From Spirochaetales bacterium UBA6872 (GTDB taxonomy: Bacteria > Spirochaetota > Spirochaetia > Sphaerochaetales > Sphaerochaetaceae): 64,000 nt of DNA. A program made the translations under genes and the position numbers. Numbering within the stretch: position 1 is the stretch's first letter; each line of letters starts with the position of its first letter. The stretch covers positions 103,909 through 167,908 of the forward strand of contig DKCO01000027.1 of the NCBI GenBank assembly GCA_002452215.1, read 5' to 3'. The notes below the pieces were generated by a model, which was not told the DNA's origin, did not search any database, and saw nothing but the letters and a program-made list of their open reading frames with translations. Shown here one piece after another: positions 43,049 to 51,407 of this stretch.

Positions 43049-44878
43049 TTACGGTTTCATTTCAATAAACGCAGGAGAGACGTAGACTCCTGCATCGATC
43101 ATGCCTGAGAAGTAAGCATATGTGTATCTTTGGCATGCATTCTTGTCAGATGAGAACTCTCTTGCAACATTCTCTTCTGGAGAGCTTGATTGATAGAGGA
43201 TGCTGTCATTGGCTGTAGAAAATGTCCCTAAATTGTCTGTGGCGGACTTGATTTGATTTGGGTTGAAAACAACATAATCGTCCGCTATTCCTTTTGCTTC
43301 ATATATATAGCTACCAACATCATAAACATTGCGAAAAATAGCACCATCGTACAAGCCTGTTGCCTTTGCTTTTTTTGCCTCATAATTTGTATCTGTATCA
43401 AACACACGTCTGTCTGTGCCAAATATCCTACTCCTTTCTAAATTATTTGCTCTTATAAAAGCTTCGGCGTCTTCTCTTGTCTCGAATGCACGGATAGACC
43501 CATCGCCGTTTCTTACGTAATCGTATTCATCGTATCGATAGTTGGCTTTGCCGTGCCCCTTTCCTTTTTTTGTGAGATACTTCACCTTTGATTCTCTTGT
43601 AGCAAATCCTCTAAAGCTAGTATTCTTGAAATCGAAAGTATATGGGTTTCTTATATTCAAGAAGACAGAATAAGTTGCTCCATAAAATCCACCCTCGTCG
43701 TCATAGAAATCATAATCCTCTTCAAATGGCTTTTGATAGATAGGGCTTTCAAAAGACCCATTGGCAGAGTATGTTTTTGCCACTTCCTTGCTTGAAGTAA
43801 ACCATGCAGTATTCTCTGGCACGTTCTCGTAAGCTCTTTCTTCCTCGCTTTTCCCCATATTAAACGTATCGAAGAATGGGTGTTTCGCTCCATGATAGAC
43901 AACCAAAGGTTCTCCGTTTTCATCAACAACTTTCGAACAATCATTGACCTCTTTTAGAAATGATGCTAGCTTTAAATCGGAAGCAACGGCTGGAGGGTTT
44001 GCCTGCAAAAATAAAGCAGATACAATGTCAGCGTTGCTAATTTTTATATCAGTTAGCTGTTGAGAATGAAACTCATGAATTCCGTCAGGCTTTCTTGTTC
44101 TTAAGTTCTGTACAGTATATCTTACAAAATAACTCTTTCCATCTATCTCTACTTTATTGATAAAATGAGTAAAACTTATGATATTATTCTTCTGCTTATG
44201 AATGCTACCATCAGCTCTGGGCGTTGTAAAATCCGGTTTTTCTTCATTCATTAGAATTGCTGATGCAAAAAGTTCTTTCAATGCACCTATCAATCTTGGA
44301 TCATAACCTTTATGACGTATAATCTTTCCTAGTGCTTTATTTACAAAAGCAACATTCATATTGGTATCCTCATTTGTAACTGATCCTATAGCCTTGTAAA
44401 CTTCCTTTGCATTTTCAGCAGTTGTCTTATATGAGGATATATCCAAAGCCTTACTTCTAATGAGATTGTTTATTTTAAAAGCCTTCAGCCAGTCTCCAAA
44501 CCACTTTATGAATGAAGGCGTTCTAACTTGTACCCATTGCCTTTCAGTGAGGTTCGTAGGTTTTCCGTTCGGAGCTTTCATCCACTGGTCTGTGCCCTTG
44601 TATCTTTTCTCTACTTCTCTGTATTCCTCGTTCTCTATCTCCTGTTGCCTCAGAATTCCATTGCTTGTTTCAATGGAGCTTGAGTTGTTTGTTTGAGCAT
44701 TGTTGTTCTCGACAAACGAGCTGTACGCAGATGCAAGCCCCTCTGGCATCAAGCTCTTGCCTGTGACGTTCTTGTAGATTTTCTGGAAAGTATCATAGAG
44801 TGCCTTGAAGAAGCTCTTGAGCGAAGATGGCATTCTCTCCTTTGCCTTGCTCTCAGAGTTGTTGTACATCTCGAACAT
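43049..44878 (-). CDS. Polyvalent-protein-type putative ADP-ribosyltransferase (phage/element-derived)
   Basis: A 609-residue protein unlike its housekeeping neighbours. Residues 20-60 (FFKALYDTFQKIYKNVTG) and 117-130 (VRTPSFIKWFGDW) match linker pieces common in MuF-like and other large polyvalent proteins of phages and conjugative elements. Residues 145-300 look like an associated LPD3-type or nuclease-like domain. From residue 315 comes the ADP-ribosyltransferase-like domain of polyvalent proteins: VVDENGEPLVVYHG (317-330), AWFTSSKEVAKTY (358-370), VFNPNQIKSATDN (537-549) and then NDSILYQ (557-563). The LPD3-like block seems inserted between WFGDW and VVDENGEP. There is a stop codon three codons before the ATG and only a poor ribosome site, so this may be a truncated or domesticated remnant. 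Catalytic activity is not proven. Confidence 0.75.
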   Translation of the reverse strand: MFEMYNNSESKAKERMPSSLKSFFKALYDTFQKIYKNVTGKSLMPEGLASAYSSFVENNNAQTNNSSSIETSNGILRQQEIENEEYREVEKRYKGTDQWMKAPNGKPTNLTERQWVQVRTPSFIKWFGDWLKAFKINNLIRSKALDISSYKTTAENAKEVYKAIGSVTNEDTNMNVAFVNKALGKIIRHKGYDPRLIGALKELFASAILMNEEKPDFTTPRADGSIHKQKNNIISFTHFINKVEIDGKSYFVRYTVQNLRTRKPDGIHEFHSQQLTDIKISNADIVSALFLQANPPAVASDLKLASFLKEVNDCSKVVDENGEPLVVYHGAKHPFFDTFNMGKSEEERAYENVPENTAWFTSSKEVAKTYSANGSFESPIYQKPFEEDYDFYDDEGGFYGATYSVFLNIRNPYTFDFKNTSFRGFATRESKVKYLTKKGKGHGKANYRYDEYDYVRNGDGSIRAFETREDAEAFIRANNLERSRIFGTDRRVFDTDTNYEAKKAKATGLYDGAIFRNVYDVGSYIYEAKGIADDYVVFNPNQIKSATDNLGTFSTANDSILYQSSSPEENVAREFSSDKNACQRYTYAYFSGMIDAGVYVSPAFIEMKP

Positions 44879-44939
44879 GGATGTCTTCTATTTCAATCTT
44901 TTTTCGACATAATTCGAAGTTATTTGCATTTCTATATAT

Positions 44940-46319
44940 ATGGATGATGAGAGATGGATTGAACAGCTCAGAGAGAAATTTGGAATAACCTATCTAAGGC
45001 CATTTCAAGAGTTGATCATAAAGCATATTTTTGAAAATGACTTTTACAATAAAGACTCAAGGATGTTGGCGTGCCTTCCAACAGGAAGTGGAAAGAGTCT
45101 CTGTTTCATGCTTCCTATCTTGGTTTTGAAAAAGACAACAATAATAATCTACCCTCTTATTGCACTTATGAATGACCAAGCCAACAGGTTCAAAAAAATT
45201 GGAATTAATGTGGAAATAATAAAAGGAGGCATGAACAGAGAAGAAAGAAATAGAGCTATAGCAAGGCTCAAGAGAAAAGAAAGCATCGTCATGTTGACAA
45301 ATATAGAAATGCTTATGTACCTGACAGAAAACAACTTTTTGAATTTGGATGTCTCTTTTATGATAATCGATGAAGTCCATACTGTAGTTACATGGGGAGA
45401 GCAATTCAGGCCTTGCTACATGAACATAGGAAAAGTCATCGAGAAGATAAGGCCAAAACACATCCTCGCATTTACAGCGACTATGGACAAAAAAATCCTA
45501 GATGGCATTGTTGAAAAAGTCTTCTTTGGGGGAAATCCATATATTATCAGAGACTCTCCTGATAGAGAGAACATTTTCTATAGATCAATAATCGCACTGA
45601 ATAAGGAAAAGGAGATAGAAAGCATATTGCAAAATCCTATTTACAGGCCAGCCTTGGTATTCTGCCCTTCAAGGAAGATAGCAATGGATCTTTCTCAAGA
45701 TTTTTCAAGGAAATTCGAATGCAACTACTACCATGCAATGCTAGAGAAAGATCAGAAAAGGATAGTTGAGGAATGGTTTTCAAAAACAAAGGATGGGATA
45801 TTATTTTCAACGATTGCATTTGGCATGGGAATCGACATAAAAGGGATAAGATGTGTTATTCATTACAGCATTCCTAAAGATGCGAGCAGCTTTTTGCAAG
45901 AAGCAGGGCGTGGAGGAAGAGATGGCAAAAACTCATATTCATTCATACTCTCATATCCAGACGAGGAATCAAGGCTAAAGAACATATTCTACGGCTCAAA
46001 ATGCATACGATATGGTCTACTAGTCGAAATGAATGAAGAGCCAGTGGAAAGAAATTGCCTAGGATGCAATCATTGCATAAGGGAAAACTATAGACGGTCT
46101 GGCGAGAATGAAATAACCTCATTTATAAAAAGACATCCATTTACAACGAGAGAAAGAGCTTCAAAAAAACTCTCGTCAAAGCACATCTTCAAAAGAAAGA
46201 ACAATCTATCCTCATGGTCAAAAAAAGATATAGATAGAGCATTAGCAATACTTATAAAAGAAGGCAAAATCAAAGAGATAGTAAAAAAATTCATTATCAT
46301 CGACAAAAATAATGTATAG
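44940..46319 (+). CDS. RecQ-like DNA helicase, short form
   Basis: A 459-residue ATP-dependent 3'-5' helicase of the RecQ type. The helicase motifs appear in order: RPFQELIIKHI (motif 0), PTGSGKSLCFMLP (motif I), DEVHTVVTWGEQFRP (motif II, DEVH), FTATM (III), VFCPSRK (IV), STIAFGMGIDIKGIRCVIH (V) and QEAGRGGRDG (VI). A zinc site follows (Cys-rich CLGCNHC near residue 370), then a small winged-helix-like end. It lacks an HRDC domain, so it is shorter than RecQ (about 600). No ribosome site is visible. It is divergent from the polyvalent gene with only 61 bp between. Confidence 0.88.
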   Translation: MDDERWIEQLREKFGITYLRPFQELIIKHIFENDFYNKDSRMLACLPTGSGKSLCFMLPILVLKKTTIIIYPLIALMNDQANRFKKIGINVEIIKGGMNREERNRAIARLKRKESIVMLTNIEMLMYLTENNFLNLDVSFMIIDEVHTVVTWGEQFRPCYMNIGKVIEKIRPKHILAFTATMDKKILDGIVEKVFFGGNPYIIRDSPDRENIFYRSIIALNKEKEIESILQNPIYRPALVFCPSRKIAMDLSQDFSRKFECNYYHAMLEKDQKRIVEEWFSKTKDGILFSTIAFGMGIDIKGIRCVIHYSIPKDASSFLQEAGRGGRDGKNSYSFILSYPDEESRLKNIFYGSKCIRYGLLVEMNEEPVERNCLGCNHCIRENYRRSGENEITSFIKRHPFTTRERASKKLSSKHIFKRKNNLSSWSKKDIDRALAILIKEGKIKEIVKKFIIIDKNNV

Positions 46320-46374
46320 AATTCTTTCATAAGTTCATTTCAAAATGCTAGAATTTTCAATAAGGAGAGTTGAT

Positions 46375-47628
46375 ATGGATTTTACACCACTGCATGGAAT
46401 TTATCCCGAGTTATATGGTTCTGAATATACAGAAAAGGATATGGATACACGTTTTGAATCTCTAGTAGATACCCATAATAAACTATTCGGAGAAAAAAAC
46501 CCGATGATTTTTTCTGCAGCAGGAAGATCCGAAATAGCAGGAAACCACACAGACCACAATCTTGGCAAAGTAATTGGAGCAACTGTTAGCCTTGATACTA
46601 TAGCTGCAGTCTCGATGCGAGATGACAGCAAAGTAATCGTCGCATCAGAAGGTTTTCCGGAAGTTGAAATAGAGCTAGATGATCTCAAGGCACGAGAAGA
46701 CGAAAAAAATACAACACATGCACTTTTGAGAGGCATTGCTGCGACTTTGAAGGAAATGGGCTATAAAATCGGTGGATGGCAAGCAAATACAACAACTAGA
46801 GTGCTTAAAGGGTCAGGCCTTTCATCATCAGCTGCGATAGAAGTACTATGTGCTGAGATTTTCAACAATCTATTCAATGATGACAAACTTACACCAATCG
46901 AGCTAGCAAAGATTGGACAAAAAGCTGAAAACATCTACTTTGGAAAGCCATCTGGGCTCCTTGATCAAGCATGTTGCGCACAAGGTGGAATCGTTGGAAT
47001 AGACTTCAAAGACAAAGATAATCCAGTATTGACGCCGCTTGATATAGATTTTAACGAATATGGATACACAATGATAATCACAGATACAAAAGGTTCTCAT
47101 GCCGACTTGACAGAAGAATATGCATCGGTACCTCCAGAGATGAGAGAAGTTGCACACTATTTTGGAAAAGAAAACCTTAGAGAAGTCGAGTTTTCAGACT
47201 TTATTGATAACATTGCAAAGATTCGTGAATCTATAAAGAACGATAGAGCAATTTTGCGTGCGTACCACTTCTTCACAGAAAACAGACGTGTATCGATGAT
47301 GCTAGATGAACTCAAAAGAGGTGATATCGATTCTTTTCTATGCAATGTCGAGGACTCTGGCAACTCCTCTTTCAGATTCTTGCAAAACGTATACCCAAGC
47401 TCAAAGCCACAAGAGCAAGGACTTTCGATTGCAATTGCAATGAGCGAGGAAGTCTTGAAGGGCGATGGTGCTGTAAGAGTCCATGGAGGAGGATTTGCTG
47501 GTACAATACAAGCTTATGTTCCTGAGCATTTGATTGATAAATACATTTGCCAAATGGAAAGAATATTCGGCAAGGGATGCTCAATCAAAATCGCTATCAG
47601 ACAAAGACCAGTTAGCAGGATTCTATAG
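46375..47628 (+). CDS. galK: Galactokinase
   Basis: A 417-residue GHMP-family kinase that phosphorylates galactose in the Leloir pathway. The sugar signature AAGRSEIAGNHTDHN is near residues 45-59 (family form GRVNLIGEHTDYN). The ATP loop GSGLSSSAAIEVL is near 145, and the C-terminal motif AVRVHGGGFAGTIQA near 365-379. The Asn for Glu and His for Tyr in the first motif set it apart from classical GalK, so a relative acting on another sugar is possible. The ATG at 46375 has AAGGAG 7 nt upstream. galE and galT are not adjacent. Confidence 0.88.
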   Translation: MDFTPLHGIYPELYGSEYTEKDMDTRFESLVDTHNKLFGEKNPMIFSAAGRSEIAGNHTDHNLGKVIGATVSLDTIAAVSMRDDSKVIVASEGFPEVEIELDDLKAREDEKNTTHALLRGIAATLKEMGYKIGGWQANTTTRVLKGSGLSSSAAIEVLCAEIFNNLFNDDKLTPIELAKIGQKAENIYFGKPSGLLDQACCAQGGIVGIDFKDKDNPVLTPLDIDFNEYGYTMIITDTKGSHADLTEEYASVPPEMREVAHYFGKENLREVEFSDFIDNIAKIRESIKNDRAILRAYHFFTENRRVSMMLDELKRGDIDSFLCNVEDSGNSSFRFLQNVYPSSKPQEQGLSIAIAMSEEVLKGDGAVRVHGGGFAGTIQAYVPEHLIDKYICQMERIFGKGCSIKIAIRQRPVSRIL

Positions 47629-47641
47629 ATAAAAATCATTT

Positions 47642-47670
47642 GGGCAAGAGATAAAACTTGCCCTGATTTT
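47642..47670 (+). terminator. Probable terminator of galK
   Basis: Hairpin with GGGCAAG (47642-47648) and CTTGCCC (47657-47663) arms, 8-nt loop and a short TGATTTTA tail. Confidence 0.65.
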
Positions 47671-47722
47671 ATCTCATTGTTTTCACTTTACAAAATGTTT
47701 TTCTAATGCCACAATCTCACTT

Positions 47723-49117
47723 ATGCGCAAATGTTCAAGCAAGTTGAAAAATGGAATTACTGAAGGTGTAATCTGGAAACAAATCCTATTGTTCTTCTTT
47801 CCAATTCTTTTTGGAACACTTTTTCAAACATTATATAACACAGTTGATGCAATAATCGTTGGCCAGTTTCTAGGTAAGCAAGCACTAGCTGCTGTAGGTG
47901 GCGGAACTGGAACAATGATCAATTTGATCATAGGATTCTTTACAGGACTATCATCTGGCGCAACTGTCGTAATTTCACAATTCTATGGTGCAGAAGACAC
48001 AGACAAAACAGAAAAAGCTATACATACAGCAATTGCGCTTGCAATTGTTGGTGGTATATTAATCTCTATTTTTGGCTACATATTCACTCGACCGCTCCTG
48101 GTATTGATAGATACTCCAAATGATGTTTTGGATATGGCTGAAACATATTTGCATATTTATTTTGCCGGGTCGCTCTCAATAGTAATGTACAACATATGTG
48201 CTGGGATTTTTCGTGCAATGGGGGATTCGAATCGACCATTGTACTTCCTTATTATTGGCTCTGTAGTGAACATAATCCTGGACATTGTCTTTATCGCCAA
48301 GTTCAATATGGGGGTTGCAGGTGCCGCTTTTGCAACAATATTCTCGCAAATAGTATCATCTGTGCTGTCTCTTATTTGGTTGGGAAAAAGAAAAGATGGT
48401 TGCAATTTGCGTATAAGCAAAATACGATTTGACCTGCCTATCTTGATTAGGATGCTGAAGATCGGGCTTCCATCAGGAATACAATCAATAATGTACAATA
48501 TATCCAACATGACGATACAAGCCAGAGTCAACTCATTTGGTACAAACACTGCAGCTGCATGGGCAGCATATGGGAAACTTGATGCTGTCTTTTGGATGAT
48601 AATCAATGCATTCGGAATCTCAATCACGACATTTGTTGGCCAAAACTATGGCGCAGGAAAGATCGACAGAGCAAAGAAAGGTGTTAAATCTGTTTTCTTG
48701 ATGTCTACGATTACAACTGTATTTCTTGAGATAATCTATATTGCATTCGGGCGCTTTGGTTATCTTATCTTCTTGTCTGACAATGAAGTGATTTCAATTG
48801 GAATGAGGATAATGAGGACGATTGCTCCATTTTACTTCACATATATCTCAATTGAATTGTTCTCTGGAGCAATACGTGGAGCTGGAAAAGTCCTGGTCCC
48901 TACTCTCTTTACAGTCATTGGTATTTGTGGAATGCGAATCTTATGGCTTTCAATCCCTGCCCTATGCAAAACAATTGAACTTGTCATGGTGTGCTACCCT
49001 GTCTCTTGGACAATTGTCTCAGTGCTCTTCTTTATTTACTACAGATATGACAACATTTACGGGTATGCAAATCCAAAACTAAGAAGATTCAAAGAGCAAT
49101 ACAGAAGCATAAAGTAG
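47723..49117 (+). CDS. MATE-family efflux transporter (second copy)
   Basis: A 464-residue inner-membrane exporter, about 12 spans. Family features are FFPILFGTLFQTLYNTVDAIIVG near residue 24 (quoted in part), AGIFRAMGDSNRPLYF near 155, and in the second half FVGQNYGAGKIDRAKKG near 307-323. It is closer to the NorM/DinF-like group with the YNTVDAIIVGQFLG motif than the MATE at 32 kb, so the two are not recent duplicates. No ribosome site is seen before the ATG at 47723. Convergent with asnA. Confidence 0.88.
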   Translation: MRKCSSKLKNGITEGVIWKQILLFFFPILFGTLFQTLYNTVDAIIVGQFLGKQALAAVGGGTGTMINLIIGFFTGLSSGATVVISQFYGAEDTDKTEKAIHTAIALAIVGGILISIFGYIFTRPLLVLIDTPNDVLDMAETYLHIYFAGSLSIVMYNICAGIFRAMGDSNRPLYFLIIGSVVNIILDIVFIAKFNMGVAGAAFATIFSQIVSSVLSLIWLGKRKDGCNLRISKIRFDLPILIRMLKIGLPSGIQSIMYNISNMTIQARVNSFGTNTAAAWAAYGKLDAVFWMIINAFGISITTFVGQNYGAGKIDRAKKGVKSVFLMSTITTVFLEIIYIAFGRFGYLIFLSDNEVISIGMRIMRTIAPFYFTYISIELFSGAIRGAGKVLVPTLFTVIGICGMRILWLSIPALCKTIELVMVCYPVSWTIVSVLFFIYYRYDNIYGYANPKLRRFKEQYRSIK

Positions 49118-49132
49118 AGAAATCAATCTTTT

Positions 49133-50152
49133 CTATAGCAAACTTACTCCATGGCATAAGGCTTCTTTTCTAACTTCTTCAGGCCAAACAGAGGCTTGGA
49201 CTTCTCCTATATGAGCTTTATGCAAAAGAAGCATACAAAGCCTTGATTGTCCTACTCCCCCTCCTATTGTTTGAGGAAATTGACCACTTAGCAATCTCCT
49301 ATGCCAATAGAGTTCTTTTCTTTGTTCAAGACCTTTTAGTTCAAGTTGTCTTAATAATGACTCCTTGTTGACACGAATTCCCATGCTTGAAAGCTCAAGA
49401 TTAGACTTTCTGACCTTATCCCAGACGATTATATCGCCATTGAGGCCATGATAGCCATTCTCATTCTCACTCGACCAGTCATCATAGTCTGGAGCACGCC
49501 CAGAATGAGGCTTGTCTCCATAGCCTATCCCAATCAAAAACACAGCACCGTATTTCTTTGCAAGCTCATATTCTATTTCATTTGGACTCAAATCAGGGTA
49601 CAGTTTTGCAGCTTCCTCTGTGTGTACAAAAGCAATCTCGTCTGGAAGATAATCATCAAGCTCTGGATACAGCTCCTCCAAAAGGAATGCTGTTCGTTTG
49701 ATAGCAAAATAAATCGATCTAACAGTCTTTTTCAGGTAATCAAGATTCCTATCAGAGTCCATAATGACCTTCTCCCAATCCCACTGATCAACATAAATAG
49801 AATGAATTGCATCAATATCATCATCAGGCCTCAAAGCATTCATATCAGTGTAAATGCCTCTGCCAGGTGCCACATTGTAATCTGCAAGTGCCATCCTTTT
49901 CCACTTGGCAAGCGATTGGACAATCTCCATTTTCTTCTCTCCCAGATTCTTTACAGGAAAGGAGACAGGTCTTTCTACTCCATTTAGATCATCGTTTATG
50001 CCACTTCCAGCCTCTACAAAAATAGGGCTTGTAACTCTTGATAGCCTTAATGCTCCACTTAGCTCTTTTTCAAAGATATCCTTTGCAGCCTTGATGGCCT
50101 TCTCTGTATCATGCTGGCTTAAAACAGATTTGTAATTATTTGGGAATTGCAT
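49133..50152 (-). CDS. asnA: Aspartate-ammonia ligase (AsnA type)
   Basis: A 339-residue enzyme that makes asparagine from aspartate and ammonia with ATP; related in fold to class II synthetases. Family pieces are ALRLSRVTSPIFVEAGSGINDDLNG across residues 36-60 (cited as RLSRVTSPIF and GINDDLNG), LAKWKRMALADYN near 85, DQWDWEKVI near 120 and FPQTIGGGVGQSRLCMLLL near 300-318. I start at the ATG at 50152 (MQFPNNYKS), which has AGAGGTG 6 nt upstream. AsnA is typical of spirochaetes and some Gram-negatives. It is divergent from mscL. Confidence 0.95.
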   Translation of the reverse strand: MQFPNNYKSVLSQHDTEKAIKAAKDIFEKELSGALRLSRVTSPIFVEAGSGINDDLNGVERPVSFPVKNLGEKKMEIVQSLAKWKRMALADYNVAPGRGIYTDMNALRPDDDIDAIHSIYVDQWDWEKVIMDSDRNLDYLKKTVRSIYFAIKRTAFLLEELYPELDDYLPDEIAFVHTEEAAKLYPDLSPNEIEYELAKKYGAVFLIGIGYGDKPHSGRAPDYDDWSSENENGYHGLNGDIIVWDKVRKSNLELSSMGIRVNKESLLRQLELKGLEQRKELYWHRRLLSGQFPQTIGGGVGQSRLCMLLLHKAHIGEVQASVWPEEVRKEALCHGVSLL

Positions 50153-50231
50153 AATCACCTCTATAATGATTATTGCTTTTTTGCTATATTTCATCTACAT
50201 GCATTTTTGATTATTATGGAGAAACGATAAG

Positions 50232-50681
50232 ATGTCAGAAAAAAAGAATGGATTTTTCAATGAATTCAAGCTTTTCATTGCTCGCGGAAATGTTGTTGAC
50301 ATGGCTGTAGGCGTTGTAGTTGGCTCGGCTTTTACTGCTATAGTCAATTCATTGGTTACAAACATAATCAATCCTATAATAGGCCTTGCAACAGGTGGAA
50401 TAGACTTCGGTTCATTAAAGATAGTCTTAAGAGCCGCAACCGAAGAAAAGCCAGAGCTAGCAATAAGCTATGGCTTGTTTATAAACGCAATAGTAAACTT
50501 CCTTATCATAGCATTTGTGATTTTTTCTGTCGTACGTGCCATGAATAGATTCAAAAGCAAATTAGAAGAAAAAAAGAAGAAGGAAGAAGAAAAAATAGCT
50601 GAAGAAAAAGCTAAAAATCCTCCACCAGAGCCTCAAGAGATTGTTCTATTGAAAGAGATTAGGGATTTATTGAAGAAATAG
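50232..50681 (+). CDS. mscL: Large-conductance mechanosensitive channel
   Basis: A 149-residue channel that releases solutes on osmotic down-shock. The first span begins with FNEFKLFIARGNVVDMAVGV (residues 9-28), the MscL signature, followed by the GGIDFGSL periplasmic loop and a second span (residues 78-98). The cytoplasmic end is a Lys/Glu-rich helix ending in the conserved LLKEIRDLLKK. GGAG lies 8 nt before the ATG. Monocistronic, convergent with trmB. Confidence 0.97.
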   Translation: MSEKKNGFFNEFKLFIARGNVVDMAVGVVVGSAFTAIVNSLVTNIINPIIGLATGGIDFGSLKIVLRAATEEKPELAISYGLFINAIVNFLIIAFVIFSVVRAMNRFKSKLEEKKKKEEEKIAEEKAKNPPPEPQEIVLLKEIRDLLKK

Positions 50682-50690
50682 AACATATCT

Positions 50691-51407
50691 CTAAATTCTT
50701 TCAAGCCAGATTTCGTTTATCGTATATTCTTTGTCCATCCCTTTTTGCTCGAATTTTGTAATAGGTCTCCAAGCAACTGGGGGTGCAAAGCCGTAGAACG
50801 GATTTTTCAACAAGGGTTCATTATTTGCTAAATCAACAATCTCATTGGCATATTCTTGCCAATCTGTGACTATATAAATGTAACCGCCGATTTTGAGCTT
50901 CTTTGAAAGGAGATGCAAGAAGTCGGCGTTTACAAGCCTTCTTTTATGATGTTTTTTCTTTGGCCAAGGGTCAGGAAAGAAGATATGGAAGCCAGCAACG
51001 GAACCATCCTCTACCATATGCTCAAGTACATCCACAGCATTAAAACGCATAATCTTCACATTCTCGATCATGTTTTCACCGAGTTTTGATAGAAGCTTTA
51101 TGTATCCTTTCATGTAGACTTCCAACCCAAGATAGTTATTCTCAGGTTTTATCAATGCCATTTGCAATGTCGTATCGCCCATTCCAAATCCAATCTCTAT
51201 GATAAGTGGATTGTCATTTCCAAAGATCTTGGAGAAATCACAAGTTTCTTTCGAGAAGAAGATGCCATTTGATGGAAAGTATTTTTCTACAATTTCCCTG
51301 TCTTTTTCATCCATGACATTATTTCTCAAGACATAGCTTTTTATTTGGCGCTCTTTGCCTTCCCTTAATTCAATCCTTCCAAGGCGTTCTAAAATATTGT
51401 CATCCAT
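50691..51407 (-). CDS. trmB: tRNA (guanine-N7-)-methyltransferase
   Basis: A 238-residue SAM-dependent enzyme that methylates G46 in the tRNA variable loop. The SAM loop IIEIGFGMGDTTLQMA is near residues 68-83, and the catalytic and substrate motif FFPDPWPKKKHHKRRLV near 145-161. The C-terminal INEIWLER is the usual end. It starts at the ATG at 51407, which shares its first base with the mfd stop (TGATG); a TTG one codon earlier is the alternative. AGGAG lies upstream inside mfd. Confidence 0.95.
   Translation of the reverse strand: MDDNILERLGRIELREGKERQIKSYVLRNNVMDEKDREIVEKYFPSNGIFFSKETCDFSKIFGNDNPLIIEIGFGMGDTTLQMALIKPENNYLGLEVYMKGYIKLLSKLGENMIENVKIMRFNAVDVLEHMVEDGSVAGFHIFFPDPWPKKKHHKRRLVNADFLHLLSKKLKIGGYIYIVTDWQEYANEIVDLANNEPLLKNPFYGFAPPVAWRPITKFEQKGMDKEYTINEIWLERI

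Noticed and set aside
32356..49117. The two MATE genes as a tandem duplication or mobile unit
   Set aside because: They differ throughout in sequence and lie 15 kb apart with no repeats or transposase nearby.
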